NCBI GenBank assembly: GCA_003133205.1
Contig: PKWK01000055.1
Location: forward strand, 1 to 18,612
Source: Granulicella sp.
GTDB lineage: Bacteria > Acidobacteriota > Terriglobia > Terriglobales > Acidobacteriaceae
Direction: 5' to 3'
DNA length: 18,612 bases
The notes under the pieces are model-generated. The model did not search any database and was not told the DNA's origin. It worked only from the letters and a program-made list of their open reading frames with translations. This document shows positions 8,827 to 15,884 of this stretch, in pieces. Position 1 is the first letter of the stretch, and each line of letters opens with the position of its first letter. The position numbers and the translations under genes are program-made.

Positions 8827-10443
8827 ATGGATGCGATTCGCAGGGATTTTCTGAAGCTGGCAAGTGCTGGCCTGGCAGGCGCCATAGGTTCAGGAGTAAC
8901 GACGACTGGGGCTCGGGCGGATGTGGCGCCTCTTACGAAAGTGGCCGGCACCAGCGGCGTATTTGACGTGCGGACCTACGGGGCAATGGGGGACGGCAAG
9001 ACGATTGACTCTCCGGCGAGCAATCGAGCAATCGCAGCAGCCGCAGCAGCGGGCGGCGGAACGATTCGTTTTCCCGCGGGTGTTTACGCCAGCTACTCCA
9101 TTCGGTTGAAGAGCGACATCGCCCTCTACCTGGATCAGGGTGCAACCGTCCTTGCGGCAAGCACCGCCCTGGAGGGGACAACGAGTGGGTACGATCCCGC
9201 CGAGTCAAATCAACCATGGGAGAGCTATCAGGACTACGGACATAACCACTGGCACAACAGTTTAATCTGGGGCGAGGGTATCCATAATGTTGCCATCCTC
9301 GGCCCGGGCCTGATCTGGGGTAAAGGGTTGAGCCGAGGTGGGTCCGATAAGGACCGGCCGCGTGCAGAGACGCGTGGGGCCGGGAATAAATCGATCGCAC
9401 TGAAGAACTGCTACAACGTCATCCTGCGCGATTTCTCGATCCTTGAAGGCGGACACTTCGGCATTCTGGCCACGGGCGTGGACAACCTAACCATCGACAA
9501 TCTCAAGATCGATACCAATCGCGACGGTATGGATATCGATTGTTGTCGTAACGTCCGAGTTTCGAACTGCAGCGTTAATTCGCCGTGGGACGATGGGATC
9601 TGTCCCAAAAGCTCTTACGCGCTGGGGTATGCTCGCGCAACGGAGAACGTGACAATCACGAACTGCTATGTCACAGGCGACTATCAACTGGGTACCTTAC
9701 TGGATGGCACGTTCAAACGTTGGGGTCCGGAGTTCAAGGTAGTGCCGACTGGCCGGATCAAATGCGGGACAGAGTCGAACGGCGGATTCAAGAATATTAC
9801 GATCTCTAACTGTGTCTTCGAGAGTTGCCGTGGTTTCGCCTTGGAGTCTGTAGATGGGGCGCTGCTTGAGGATGTGACATTTACTGGAATTACGATGCGG
9901 GACGTCCGTAATTCTCCGATATTCCTGCGTCTGGGTACGCGGATGCGTGGACCGAAGGGAGTTCCTGTGGGCACGCTGAAGCGCGTCATCATGAGCAACA
10001 TCACAAGCTATGGCGCGGTGGCAGAGCTCCCCTCGATTATAAGCGGCGTGCCCGGCTACATGGTGGAGGACATTAAGATCGATAACGTGTACTTCCACCA
10101 GCTGGGCGGAGGCACCTCGGAAATGGCTGCCCTGCAGCCTGCAGAGAACGAAGCTACGTATCCAGAGCCAAAGATGTTCGGCACGCTTCCGGCAAGCGGC
10201 TTCTTTGCCCGCCATGTAAAGAATCTTGAATTCGGAAATGTCGAAATCGTGACTGAGAAGCCCGATAGACGTCCGGCATTCTGGCTCGAGAATGTAATAG
10301 GGGCGGACTTCTTTCGCGTGAAGACGAACAACGGACAGGGCTCAGCCAACTTCAAGTTGAAGGATGTTAGCGACTTCAGGGTATTCGGAAGCCGCAGCAT
10401 TAAGAACGTCACGAAAGAGAACATCGACCGGATGGAACTTTGA
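8827..10443 (+). CDS. GH28-like (polygalacturonase superfamily) beta-helix enzyme with Tat signal
   Basis: Predicted exported hydrolase of 538 residues acting on a uronic-acid-containing polymer such as a pectin. The start MDAIRRDFLKLASAGLAGAIGS has a twin-arginine motif (RRDFLK) and hydrophobic core, so it should leave folded through Tat. FDVRTYGAMGDGKTID is the classic opening of pectinase-type beta-helices. Of the GH28 catalytic signatures, TNRDGMDID (230-238) stands in for NTDGxD, SPWDDG (252-257) supplies the paired Asp255-Asp256, and GRIKCGTES (309-317) holds the substrate-binding RIK. The usual Gly-His-Gly between the last two is not visible; YQLGTLLDGTF occupies the place. The enzyme may therefore have altered chemistry or substrate, and membership of a GH28-related subfamily is safer than calling it polygalacturonase. 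A weak AAGGA (8809-8813) precedes the start. Its TGA overlaps the next gene's ATG by one base (TGATG), indicating translational coupling. Confidence 0.85.
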   Translation: MDAIRRDFLKLASAGLAGAIGSGVTTTGARADVAPLTKVAGTSGVFDVRTYGAMGDGKTIDSPASNRAIAAAAAAGGGTIRFPAGVYASYSIRLKSDIALYLDQGATVLAASTALEGTTSGYDPAESNQPWESYQDYGHNHWHNSLIWGEGIHNVAILGPGLIWGKGLSRGGSDKDRPRAETRGAGNKSIALKNCYNVILRDFSILEGGHFGILATGVDNLTIDNLKIDTNRDGMDIDCCRNVRVSNCSVNSPWDDGICPKSSYALGYARATENVTITNCYVTGDYQLGTLLDGTFKRWGPEFKVVPTGRIKCGTESNGGFKNITISNCVFESCRGFALESVDGALLEDVTFTGITMRDVRNSPIFLRLGTRMRGPKGVPVGTLKRVIMSNITSYGAVAELPSIISGVPGYMVEDIKIDNVYFHQLGGGTSEMAALQPAENEATYPEPKMFGTLPASGFFARHVKNLEFGNVEIVTEKPDRRPAFWLENVIGADFFRVKTNNGQGSANFKLKDVSDFRVFGSRSIKNVTKENIDRMEL

Positions 10444-11639
10444 TGTCGATTGGACATACGCTGCGCGTGTTTGTATCTTCATGCGCTCTCTGCTCCTCTG
10501 TGTTTGCTGGAGCGCAAGCTCCCTCGAAGGCTAAGGCAATTCCCGGCCCGACGACCGTGCTGCCACGCGTCTTTCAGTTGAATGCCAAGATGCTCGCCGA
10601 TATCAAGTCCGCTTGGCCGGGTGATTCGCAGAAGCAGAATGTCATCAAAGCAGCGGTCGCGGCGGCCGACAGGGCAATGCAGGATGGACCGTATTCAGTC
10701 ATGCAGAAGGCGGTGACGCCGCCCAGTGGGGACAAGCACGACTACATGAGCCAGGCTCCATACTTCTGGGCCGATCCGACCAAGCCTGACGGCCTTCCGT
10801 ATATTCGGCGCGACGGGGAACGAAACCCTGAACTCAAGAAGATATCCGACCATGACAATCTGGGACACATGGGCGAAGACGCGCGCAATCTGGCGCTTGC
10901 CTACTACTTGACGGGCAACGTCACTTACGCTGATCGAGCAGCGCTACTGCTGAGGACATGGTTCCTGGATCCTGCGACGCGGATGAACCCCAACCTTGAG
11001 TTTGGACAGGGAATTCCGGGCATCAATACAGGGCGCGGTATAGGTTTGATCGAAACCAGATCGTTTATGCCTGCGTTGGACGCAGTGGGTTTGCTCGCAG
11101 GCTCGAAGGCATGGAGCAGCGCGGACCAGGACGGCATCAAGGTATGGATAGGGCAATTCCTCCACTGGATGCGCACGAGTGACAAAGGCAAGGACGAGGA
11201 CGCGGCCAACAATAACCACGGAACCTGGTACGACCTGCAAGTTACGGACTACGCGCTATTCCTGGGGGATAGAGAGCTCGCGGTCGATACTCTGAATCGG
11301 GTGAAGACCAGGCGCATTGCGATCCAGATTGAACCGGATGGGCGCCAGCCGCTGGAACTCGCGAGGACGAATGCCTTCAGTTACAGCATCGGCAACCTGG
11401 ACGGCTTGATGCAGCTTGCAGGGCGTGGGCAGCAGGTGGGCGTCGACCTGTGGAACTTTAGAACCGCAGACAGTAGATGTATCCGTGCGGCTCTCGACTA
11501 TTTATTGCCTTATGCGGTTGGATCGAAACAATGGAGTTACCAGCAAATCGGAGGCTTTCATGGCGATGCCCTGCTGCATCAGTTGCAACGCGCTGAGACG
11601 GAGTACCACGATCCGAAGTACGCGGGGGCCGTTCAGTAA
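10443..11639 (+). CDS. Secreted alginate-lyase-superfamily polysaccharide lyase
   Basis: Predicted uronate-polymer lyase of 398 residues (alginate lyase domain, Pfam Alginate_lyase; PL5 or PL38 relative), cleaving by beta-elimination in the periplasm or outside. I use the ATG at 10443, whose first base is the last of the upstream TGA; a TTG one codon earlier is less likely. The signal peptide is MSIGHTLRVFVSSCALCSSVFAGAQA. Family features are DYMSQAPYFWADPTKPDGLPY (residues 100-120), the helical RNLALAYYLTGNVTYADRAALLLRTWF region, and NNNHGTWYD (256-264), which carries the conserved Asn-His pair of the active site; a late SYSIGNLDGL and a terminal SYQQIGGFHGD follow. After the TAA (11637-11639) the same frame reads LGGDKSDLETLLLER up to TAG at 11685, right at the mobile-element edge, so the natural C-terminus may have been about 15 residues longer. 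The substrate could be alginate or glucuronan-like. Confidence 0.85.
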   Translation: MSIGHTLRVFVSSCALCSSVFAGAQAPSKAKAIPGPTTVLPRVFQLNAKMLADIKSAWPGDSQKQNVIKAAVAAADRAMQDGPYSVMQKAVTPPSGDKHDYMSQAPYFWADPTKPDGLPYIRRDGERNPELKKISDHDNLGHMGEDARNLALAYYLTGNVTYADRAALLLRTWFLDPATRMNPNLEFGQGIPGINTGRGIGLIETRSFMPALDAVGLLAGSKAWSSADQDGIKVWIGQFLHWMRTSDKGKDEDAANNNHGTWYDLQVTDYALFLGDRELAVDTLNRVKTRRIAIQIEPDGRQPLELARTNAFSYSIGNLDGLMQLAGRGQQVGVDLWNFRTADSRCIRAALDYLLPYAVGSKQWSYQQIGGFHGDALLHQLQRAETEYHDPKYAGAVQ

Positions 11640-11687
11640 CTGGGCGGAGACAAAAGCGATCTGGAGACTCTGCTCTTAGAACGCTAG

Positions 11688-11726
11688 GGAATCTCTGCAC
11701 AAGTTCTCTGTTCACGGCCTGATTGA
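11688..11726 (+). repeat. Left terminal inverted repeat of the IS5 derivative
   Basis: Thirty-nine bases identical to the reverse complement of 11913-11951. The match extends to 40 bases if the flanking G at 11687 and C at 11952 are counted. Most IS5-family inverted repeats are shorter and imperfect, so the length is notable. Confidence 0.9.
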
Positions 11727-11727
11727 C

Positions 11728-11884
11728 GGCGTCCGCCCCCCGCCTTCGCGTAGTGCGGCTCGACTAACGATTGCAGGCCTGACCACGGAACCACCTGCTC
11801 CATCTCGTCCAGAAACAGCTCCCGCCGACTCTTCCGCCCATACTTCTCAAACACCGCCTGCGACGCCAAACTCTGCTGCTTCAC
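11728..11884 (-). pseudogene. IS5-family transposase N-terminal remnant
   Basis: Starting at a GTG (11882-11884) with an AGGGG-containing leader, the minus strand reads MKQQSLASQAVFEKYGRKSR, then RELFLDEMEQVVPWSGLQSL and VEPHYAKAGGGRR. This is the characteristic N-terminus of IS5-group transposases (FEKY, R-x-x-FL-EM, VVPW-L, IEPHYPK-GGGR). After GGGRR the frame runs straight into the terminal inverted repeat (QSGREQRTCAEIP, stop). The DNA-binding remainder and the whole DDE catalytic domain have been deleted. Inactive. Confidence 0.85.
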
Positions 11885-11912
11885 CGTCCGTCACCCCTGA
11901 CAACAGTATTAA

Positions 11913-11951
11913 TCAATCAGGCCGTGAACAGAGAACTTGTGCAGAGATTCC
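11913..11951 (-). repeat. Right terminal inverted repeat of the IS5 derivative
   Basis: Perfect reverse complement of 11688-11726. It lies on the 5' side of the transposase remnant, followed by about 30 bases of leader before the GTG start. Confidence 0.9.
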
Positions 11952-12213
11952 CGAGGCTTGCAGCGTTTTGCTTGTTCATCACGGTCTTCAACTGGTTGGC
12001 TTGATGCTGATACGACGACATGTCGAGGACGGAGGCATGACCCATCTGCTTCATCCCGGCTGCGGCTGCGCCCAGCCCACCAAGGTTATTCCAAAGACCA
12101 GTGGGTAAGCCCAAGTGATTCTTGCGGCAAACGGAGGTTTGTTCGTTGGTTTCGTTTGAGTAGCCGTGTTCAAGATCGCTTGGTCGGTGTTTTGTTCCCC
12201 CGGCCCCGCTCAT
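11917..12213 (-). CDS. Unidentified small reading frame downstream of GH116, cut by the IS5 derivative
   Basis: I do not recognise this product. The frame begins at an ATG (12211-12213) eight bases after the GH116 stop codon, with a possible GGAG inside the end of GH116. It reads through an Asn/Gln/Ala-rich stretch (LWNNLGGLGAAAAGMKQMGH, then SYQHQANQLKTVMNKQNAAS) and ends inside the right inverted repeat of the mobile element, which supplies the last dozen residues. The native 3' end, if this was a gene, was removed by the insertion. There is no signal peptide or membrane segment. The alternative is non-coding spacer; coding status is weakly supported. Confidence 0.2.
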   Translation of the reverse strand: MSGAGGTKHRPSDLEHGYSNETNEQTSVCRKNHLGLPTGLWNNLGGLGAAAAGMKQMGHASVLDMSSYQHQANQLKTVMNKQNAASLGNLCTSSLFTA

Positions 12214-12220
12214 TGACAAT

Positions 12221-15001
12221 TCACTCCAGAGTCAGCGTCTGGTTGGGGGTGAGGACTACAAGAGTTGATGCGAATTTCAATGTTGAGACGTGACCATTGG
12301 AAGTGGCGGTCAAGGCTAGGTGACGGGCACCAATCCGGGCAGATCGATTTGGTAGAGGGAGTCTCAGGGATTGGAAACGCAGGCCACCGTGGGTGCATGA
12401 GATCGACAGGGCTTTGCTGGTGCGCGCGATGGTGCCGAAGCCATCGGCCGTTACCCATGGGGCACGAAAATCGCTAGGAATGGACGGTAAGATGCTGAGT
12501 GTCTGATTCGGCGCGTCGGGCTTGAAACCGGTAGCAGCCAGGAGAGTTGCCCAACTGCTCATGGCTCGCGAGTAGTGGCCGCCGCATTCTACGTGATTCC
12601 AGGGTTGGCCTGCCCGCATGTAGCGCTGATGAACTGCCTCGACGATCTTCACACCATCGGCATAGCGGCCGTGGTCCATCAGGAAGGAGGCGAAAGCAGA
12701 CTCGATTCCTGACCAAACACCACCGGCCTGTAGATTTGTAATCTTCAGCAGACCCGGGCCGCCGCGTGGAGACGTCGCGTTGTGGACGCCGAACTCCGGG
12801 TTGAAGTTGTTCTTGAAGATGCTGTCGACAGATCGAGCGAGGTTTTGTTCCGAAATGGTGGTTGGCAGGCCGATGAGATGACTAAACCACTCGCCGGAGA
12901 TCTGGTCGGTCATGCAGAGTTCATCGCGCAGGGCCCCATCTACCCAGAGGCTGTAGTACTCGCCGTTGAAGAGCAGTTTGTCGAAGTTAGCGGAGGCTTT
13001 GACGAGGAGATCCGACCAGCGCTGGTGCTCTTCGGGATGCCCAGCGTCTGTCGCGAGACGGATGGCGGCGCGCAGGGAGCCGATCCAGAGCGAGGCGATG
13101 TAGGAGGGGGCTCCCTGCATACGCCACTGATCGTAAGTCTGCAGGCCGGTGTCGCGATCGGGGAGGCCGTCGTTGTTGGTGTCGAGGGATTCGGTGAAGG
13201 CCATGGCCTTGACGATGTAGGGCCACATGAAGGTGAGGTAGTCCTGGTCGCCGGTCCAGAGGAAGTCGCGGCACACCATCATGACGAACTGGGAGTTCAT
13301 GTCGACGCGGGCGAAGCCGTTGTCGACGGCATCGAGGTCGCCGCGATAGTTGTGGGGGACCTGGCCGAGGGCGTTCTGGTAGCCGATGATGTGCTTCATC
13401 TGACCGAGTTTGAGCGCTGGGAAGAGGGCGACGATGGGGAAGCTACCCTGGTAGTCGACGTCGGTGGTGGATAGACCACAGCAGCCGAGTCCCTCCCACA
13501 TGGCGTACTCGTTTTCTTTGGTCCACCAGGTGTTGAAGACGGCGGTGGAGAGTTGGCTGGACCACGCGAAGGCCATGGCTTCGCCGAGCGTGGTGTCTGC
13601 GAGGGTGCGGGCAAAGGACTCGGTGGCGTTGCGGTGCTTTGTGTAGTTGGCGCAGAGGAATTGATTGACATCCCGGGCATTGCCAAACCAGTTGGCGTAC
13701 ATGTGGCCCATCTCGCGGCCGCGGACCGTGAGGTGATGCGGGAAGAACCAACTCAGAGTGAAGCGAACCTCGGTTTTTTCTCCGGGTGCGAGCTTTACGG
13801 TGGAGGCGAGTGCGCCGGTGCCCCAGGCGAGTCGCGGGGTGATGCCCTTGCCAAGGAGATTAGTACGGACTTCCTTGAGTAGATCTTTGCCGATGGTCTG
13901 GAAGGTACGTGGGTCTGCTTCTTTTGCGTCCGAGAAGACGCGGTTGAGGAGTGGGTCAGCGGAGAGTTCGCGGATTTTGTTCTGGACATCGTCCGGAGAC
14001 ATTGCGTCGATCTCCGCTTCGGTGGGGAGCTTAAGGCTGGGATCGGTTGTGGCAGTGGAGTTCGGGAGGGCTCCGGTCCTCACGATTTCATCGAGGATAT
14101 CGAGGAGCATGTGCTGGTTGCGGGGTGTATCCCAGTGGCAGACGCCGGGGAGGGCATAGTTCTGGAAGGTGCTGGCGATATAGGAGTGTTGGCCGCCGGT
14201 GACGGAGAGGCACATGTCTCCGATGCCGGAGGGAAAGTCGGTCCGGGCGTCGGTGCTGAGAGAGAGGCTGGTGACACCGCCGTCCTGCGAGATGGTGTTG
14301 GTGAGGCGGCGCTCGGGGAGAGCGGAGGCGAGGGGATTGTTGAGGAAGGCGTAGAGCGAGACTTCTATCTCGACGGGCGAGGTGTTCTCGAGGGTAAAGG
14401 CGAGGTGGAATCCGGGGGTGGCGGAGTCGCGCTCATTCCCGGGCATGAATGGAGAGAAGACGAGGGCGGAGACGCGGACAGGGATGGTTGCATCGTTGTA
14501 GCGGATGTGGGTGATGGGGAAGGAGGCCTGGTAATCGATGGACTCGATGTCCTGCACGTAGGGGAGCGTGTAGTTGTCGCCTTCATCGGAGCGGAGATAG
14601 AGGCGGCGGATTTGTGGGACGGGGTCGGACTTGCTGTGGGTGCGGACGAGGAAGCGGAGATACTGCGGGCCGGCGCTGGGAGGGGCGGTGGTGGAGCGGG
14701 CATTCTGCGCCCAGGGGCCGGAGTTGAAGATCTGCCACTCGTGGAAGCAGCCGTCCGGACGGAGTTCGATGAATCCGGTGCCGAGGCCGCCGAGCGGAGC
14801 ACCGGAACCCATGGGCATGGTGGAGGGGATGACGGTGTTCACGCCTGTGGGGAAGAGGCGGTAGCGTTGCTGCGCCGGGTGCTGCGATGCAGCGGGCGCA
14901 GTGGACTCGGTGGGGTGAGGGGCCTGGGCGGAGGCGGGTGCGTAGGGTGTGGCGAGGGCCGCTGCGGCAGCGCTGAGAAATTCACGGCGTGAGGTTGTCA
15001 T
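12221..15001 (-). CDS. GH116 beta-glycosidase (beta-glucosidase/beta-xylosidase, GBA2-like) with Tat signal
   Basis: Predicted exported retaining glycosidase of 926 residues; known GH116 enzymes cleave beta-glucosides, beta-xylosides or glucosylceramide. The N-terminus MTTSRREFLSAAAAALATPY is a twin-arginine signal. An N-terminal beta-sandwich (MGSGAPLGGLGTGFIELRPD, residues 64-83; IFNSGPWAQN) precedes an (alpha/alpha) barrel. The probable nucleophile is Glu503 in MWEGLGCCGLSTTDVDYQGS, with Asp514 eleven residues on, as E441 and D452 are in the Thermoanaerobacterium enzyme. VPHNYRGD (His550) and QTYDQW (acid/base Asp624, preceded by Thr622) complete the site. GGVWSGIE and CGGHYSRAMSSWA near the end are family-typical. 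Residues about 295-385 look like an extra mostly helical, acidic insertion in the N-terminal domain. GGAG (complement of 15008-15011) lies 6 bases before the ATG. It follows a decayed CE15 gene on the same strand. Confidence 0.92.
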   Translation of the reverse strand: MTTSRREFLSAAAAALATPYAPASAQAPHPTESTAPAASQHPAQQRYRLFPTGVNTVIPSTMPMGSGAPLGGLGTGFIELRPDGCFHEWQIFNSGPWAQNARSTTAPPSAGPQYLRFLVRTHSKSDPVPQIRRLYLRSDEGDNYTLPYVQDIESIDYQASFPITHIRYNDATIPVRVSALVFSPFMPGNERDSATPGFHLAFTLENTSPVEIEVSLYAFLNNPLASALPERRLTNTISQDGGVTSLSLSTDARTDFPSGIGDMCLSVTGGQHSYIASTFQNYALPGVCHWDTPRNQHMLLDILDEIVRTGALPNSTATTDPSLKLPTEAEIDAMSPDDVQNKIRELSADPLLNRVFSDAKEADPRTFQTIGKDLLKEVRTNLLGKGITPRLAWGTGALASTVKLAPGEKTEVRFTLSWFFPHHLTVRGREMGHMYANWFGNARDVNQFLCANYTKHRNATESFARTLADTTLGEAMAFAWSSQLSTAVFNTWWTKENEYAMWEGLGCCGLSTTDVDYQGSFPIVALFPALKLGQMKHIIGYQNALGQVPHNYRGDLDAVDNGFARVDMNSQFVMMVCRDFLWTGDQDYLTFMWPYIVKAMAFTESLDTNNDGLPDRDTGLQTYDQWRMQGAPSYIASLWIGSLRAAIRLATDAGHPEEHQRWSDLLVKASANFDKLLFNGEYYSLWVDGALRDELCMTDQISGEWFSHLIGLPTTISEQNLARSVDSIFKNNFNPEFGVHNATSPRGGPGLLKITNLQAGGVWSGIESAFASFLMDHGRYADGVKIVEAVHQRYMRAGQPWNHVECGGHYSRAMSSWATLLAATGFKPDAPNQTLSILPSIPSDFRAPWVTADGFGTIARTSKALSISCTHGGLRFQSLRLPLPNRSARIGARHLALTATSNGHVSTLKFASTLVVLTPNQTLTLE

Positions 15002-15030
15002 AAGGTTCTCCGGATACTATATGGCAAACG

Positions 15031-15044
15031 GACCGCCGGCGGTC
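15031..15044. promoter_or_regulatory. Perfect 14-bp palindrome upstream of GH116
   Basis: GACCGCCGGCGGTC is fully self-complementary and lies 30 bases before the GH116 start codon, between that gene and the CE15 relic. It could be an operator or a small mRNA hairpin. GC-rich DNA yields such palindromes by chance fairly often, so support is weak. Confidence 0.25.
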
Positions 15045-15056
15045 AATATGGATCGG

Positions 15057-15615
15057 TTAGCAGTTCGATCGATCTGCGAAGTTGAGGTATTGCTTCTAGT
15101 CGTTTGCGGTCACATCGTGGCCTCCGGGTCGAATTTGGTAGCCGACGGTGTCGCCGATGGAATGGTTGAGTGGGGGGAAGGGGTTGGCCGGGCAATCCCT
15201 GTTTGCCGTAGAGAGTGTAGGCAGTGATGACGGCTTTGCGGCCAGGAACTCGCCCTCGGGTCGGAAAACAGGTCGGACTGGGCGCTTCCGACATACAGAG
15301 GCCGGGTTGCGACGAGGGCCAGCACGAGGCGGCCGTCGACGGGCAGGCTTTGGGTGCGGCCGAGGTAGTGTTGGCAGTTGCCGCAGAACGAATAGGGAAA
15401 GGCGAGCATCATGTGTCCGATGGATTCCCCCCACTGGCGATGCAAGAGCGTGACGCCTGCGTGGCCTGACTTGTTTGTGAGGACGAGGGCGAAGCGCTGG
15501 TCCTGCGCGCAGCCCAGAGGGCGGTTTTGTCAAAGCGCGAGAAGTCGAAGGCGATGAATCTGCGCGAGTCGATGAGCGGATCATCGCCACCTACGTTTGG
15601 TGATTTCACCCTGCT
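15057..15615 (-). pseudogene. CE15 glucuronoyl esterase remnant, frameshifted C-terminal part
   Basis: CE15 enzymes split the ester between glucuronoxylan and lignin. Joining frames on the minus strand restores about 185 residues of a recognisable C-terminus: DPLIDSRRFIAFDFSRFDKT-ALWAA, AQDQRFALVLTNKSGHAGVT, WGESIGHMMLAFPYSFCGN, LVLALVATRPLYVGSAQSDL, EGEFLAAK, AVITAYTLYGKQGLPGQ, NHSIGDTVGYQIRPGGHDVT, then KQYLNFAD. Four single-base shifts are needed: near 15507, in the codons after SDLFSD, after EFLAAK, and in the C-run after GLPGQ. A TAG replaces the Trp expected in the motif D-W-x-Q-Y. The nucleophile-elbow motif GHSRxGK has become DFSRFDK, keeping Ser but losing both Gly. The N-terminal half is absent. 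It lies just upstream of GH116, same strand, suggesting a former operon. Clearly non-functional. Confidence 0.8.
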
Positions 15616-15645
15616 CCTCGCGCGGATGTACTCCCAAAAAGCAAC

Positions 15646-15702
15646 TTGACAATCGACTTTATTTCTTATGTAGTTTCGTTGGGGCATAAAGTTAACGTTA
15701 TC
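15646..15702 (+). promoter_or_regulatory. Candidate promoter and LacI-type operator for the downstream chimeric gene
   Basis: TTGACA (15646-15651) is followed after 17 bases by TGTAGT (15669-15674; four of six bases match TATAAT). Just past the expected start point lies GTTAACGTTATC (15691-15702), symmetric at 10 of 12 positions around AACGTT, a core common in LacI-family operators. A repressor bound there would block initiation. The leader to the ATG at 15885 would be about 200 bases and shows no RNA structure I can identify. Confidence 0.45.
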
Positions 15703-15884
15703 ATTATCCTGCTATTTATCAAGACAGTGTGGTCGTTGCTTCTGCGAGTGAATCGCTGGAGTATCAATAGCGCACGTTCCCACGGATTGGCTGCTTAAGT
15801 ATCAAACGGAATTCTTCTACCAGACAGCGACGTTCGCGGCGCCAGGTGCTCCAGGGCGACTGAGCGGGCCAAAAGGAGAGATTC
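15703..15884 (+). other. Leader region with strong ribosome-binding site
   Basis: No gene is visible here. The segment ends with AAAAGGAGAG (15871-15880), an excellent Shine-Dalgarno sequence 7 bases before the ATG at 15885, which fixes the start of the next gene. Confidence 0.6.

Larger units (their letters stand above)
11688..11951. mobile_element. IS5-family deletion derivative / miniature element (264 bp)
   Basis: The ends are perfect inverted repeats of 39 bases (11688-11726 and 11913-11951) beginning GGAATCTCTGCACAAG, of the type seen at IS5-family termini. The flanks CTAG (11684-11687) and CGAG (11952-11955) fit a 4-bp YTAR-type target duplication with one change. Inside, on the minus strand, only the N-terminal codons of an IS5-type transposase remain, so the element cannot move itself. 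It lies between the convergent polysaccharide-lyase and GH116 genes, where the long inverted repeats could also act as a two-way terminator. Confidence 0.8.

Noticed and set aside
12782..13474. Long plus-strand frame opposite GH116 (also 14111-14992)
   Set aside because: Repetitive Val/Gly/Glu-rich composition typical of antisense GC-rich coding DNA; GH116 on the other strand is certain.
15016..15046. TTGACC / TATAGT promoter for GH116
   Set aside because: The spacer would be 19 bases and transcription would begin about 8 bases before the start codon, cutting into the ribosome-binding site.
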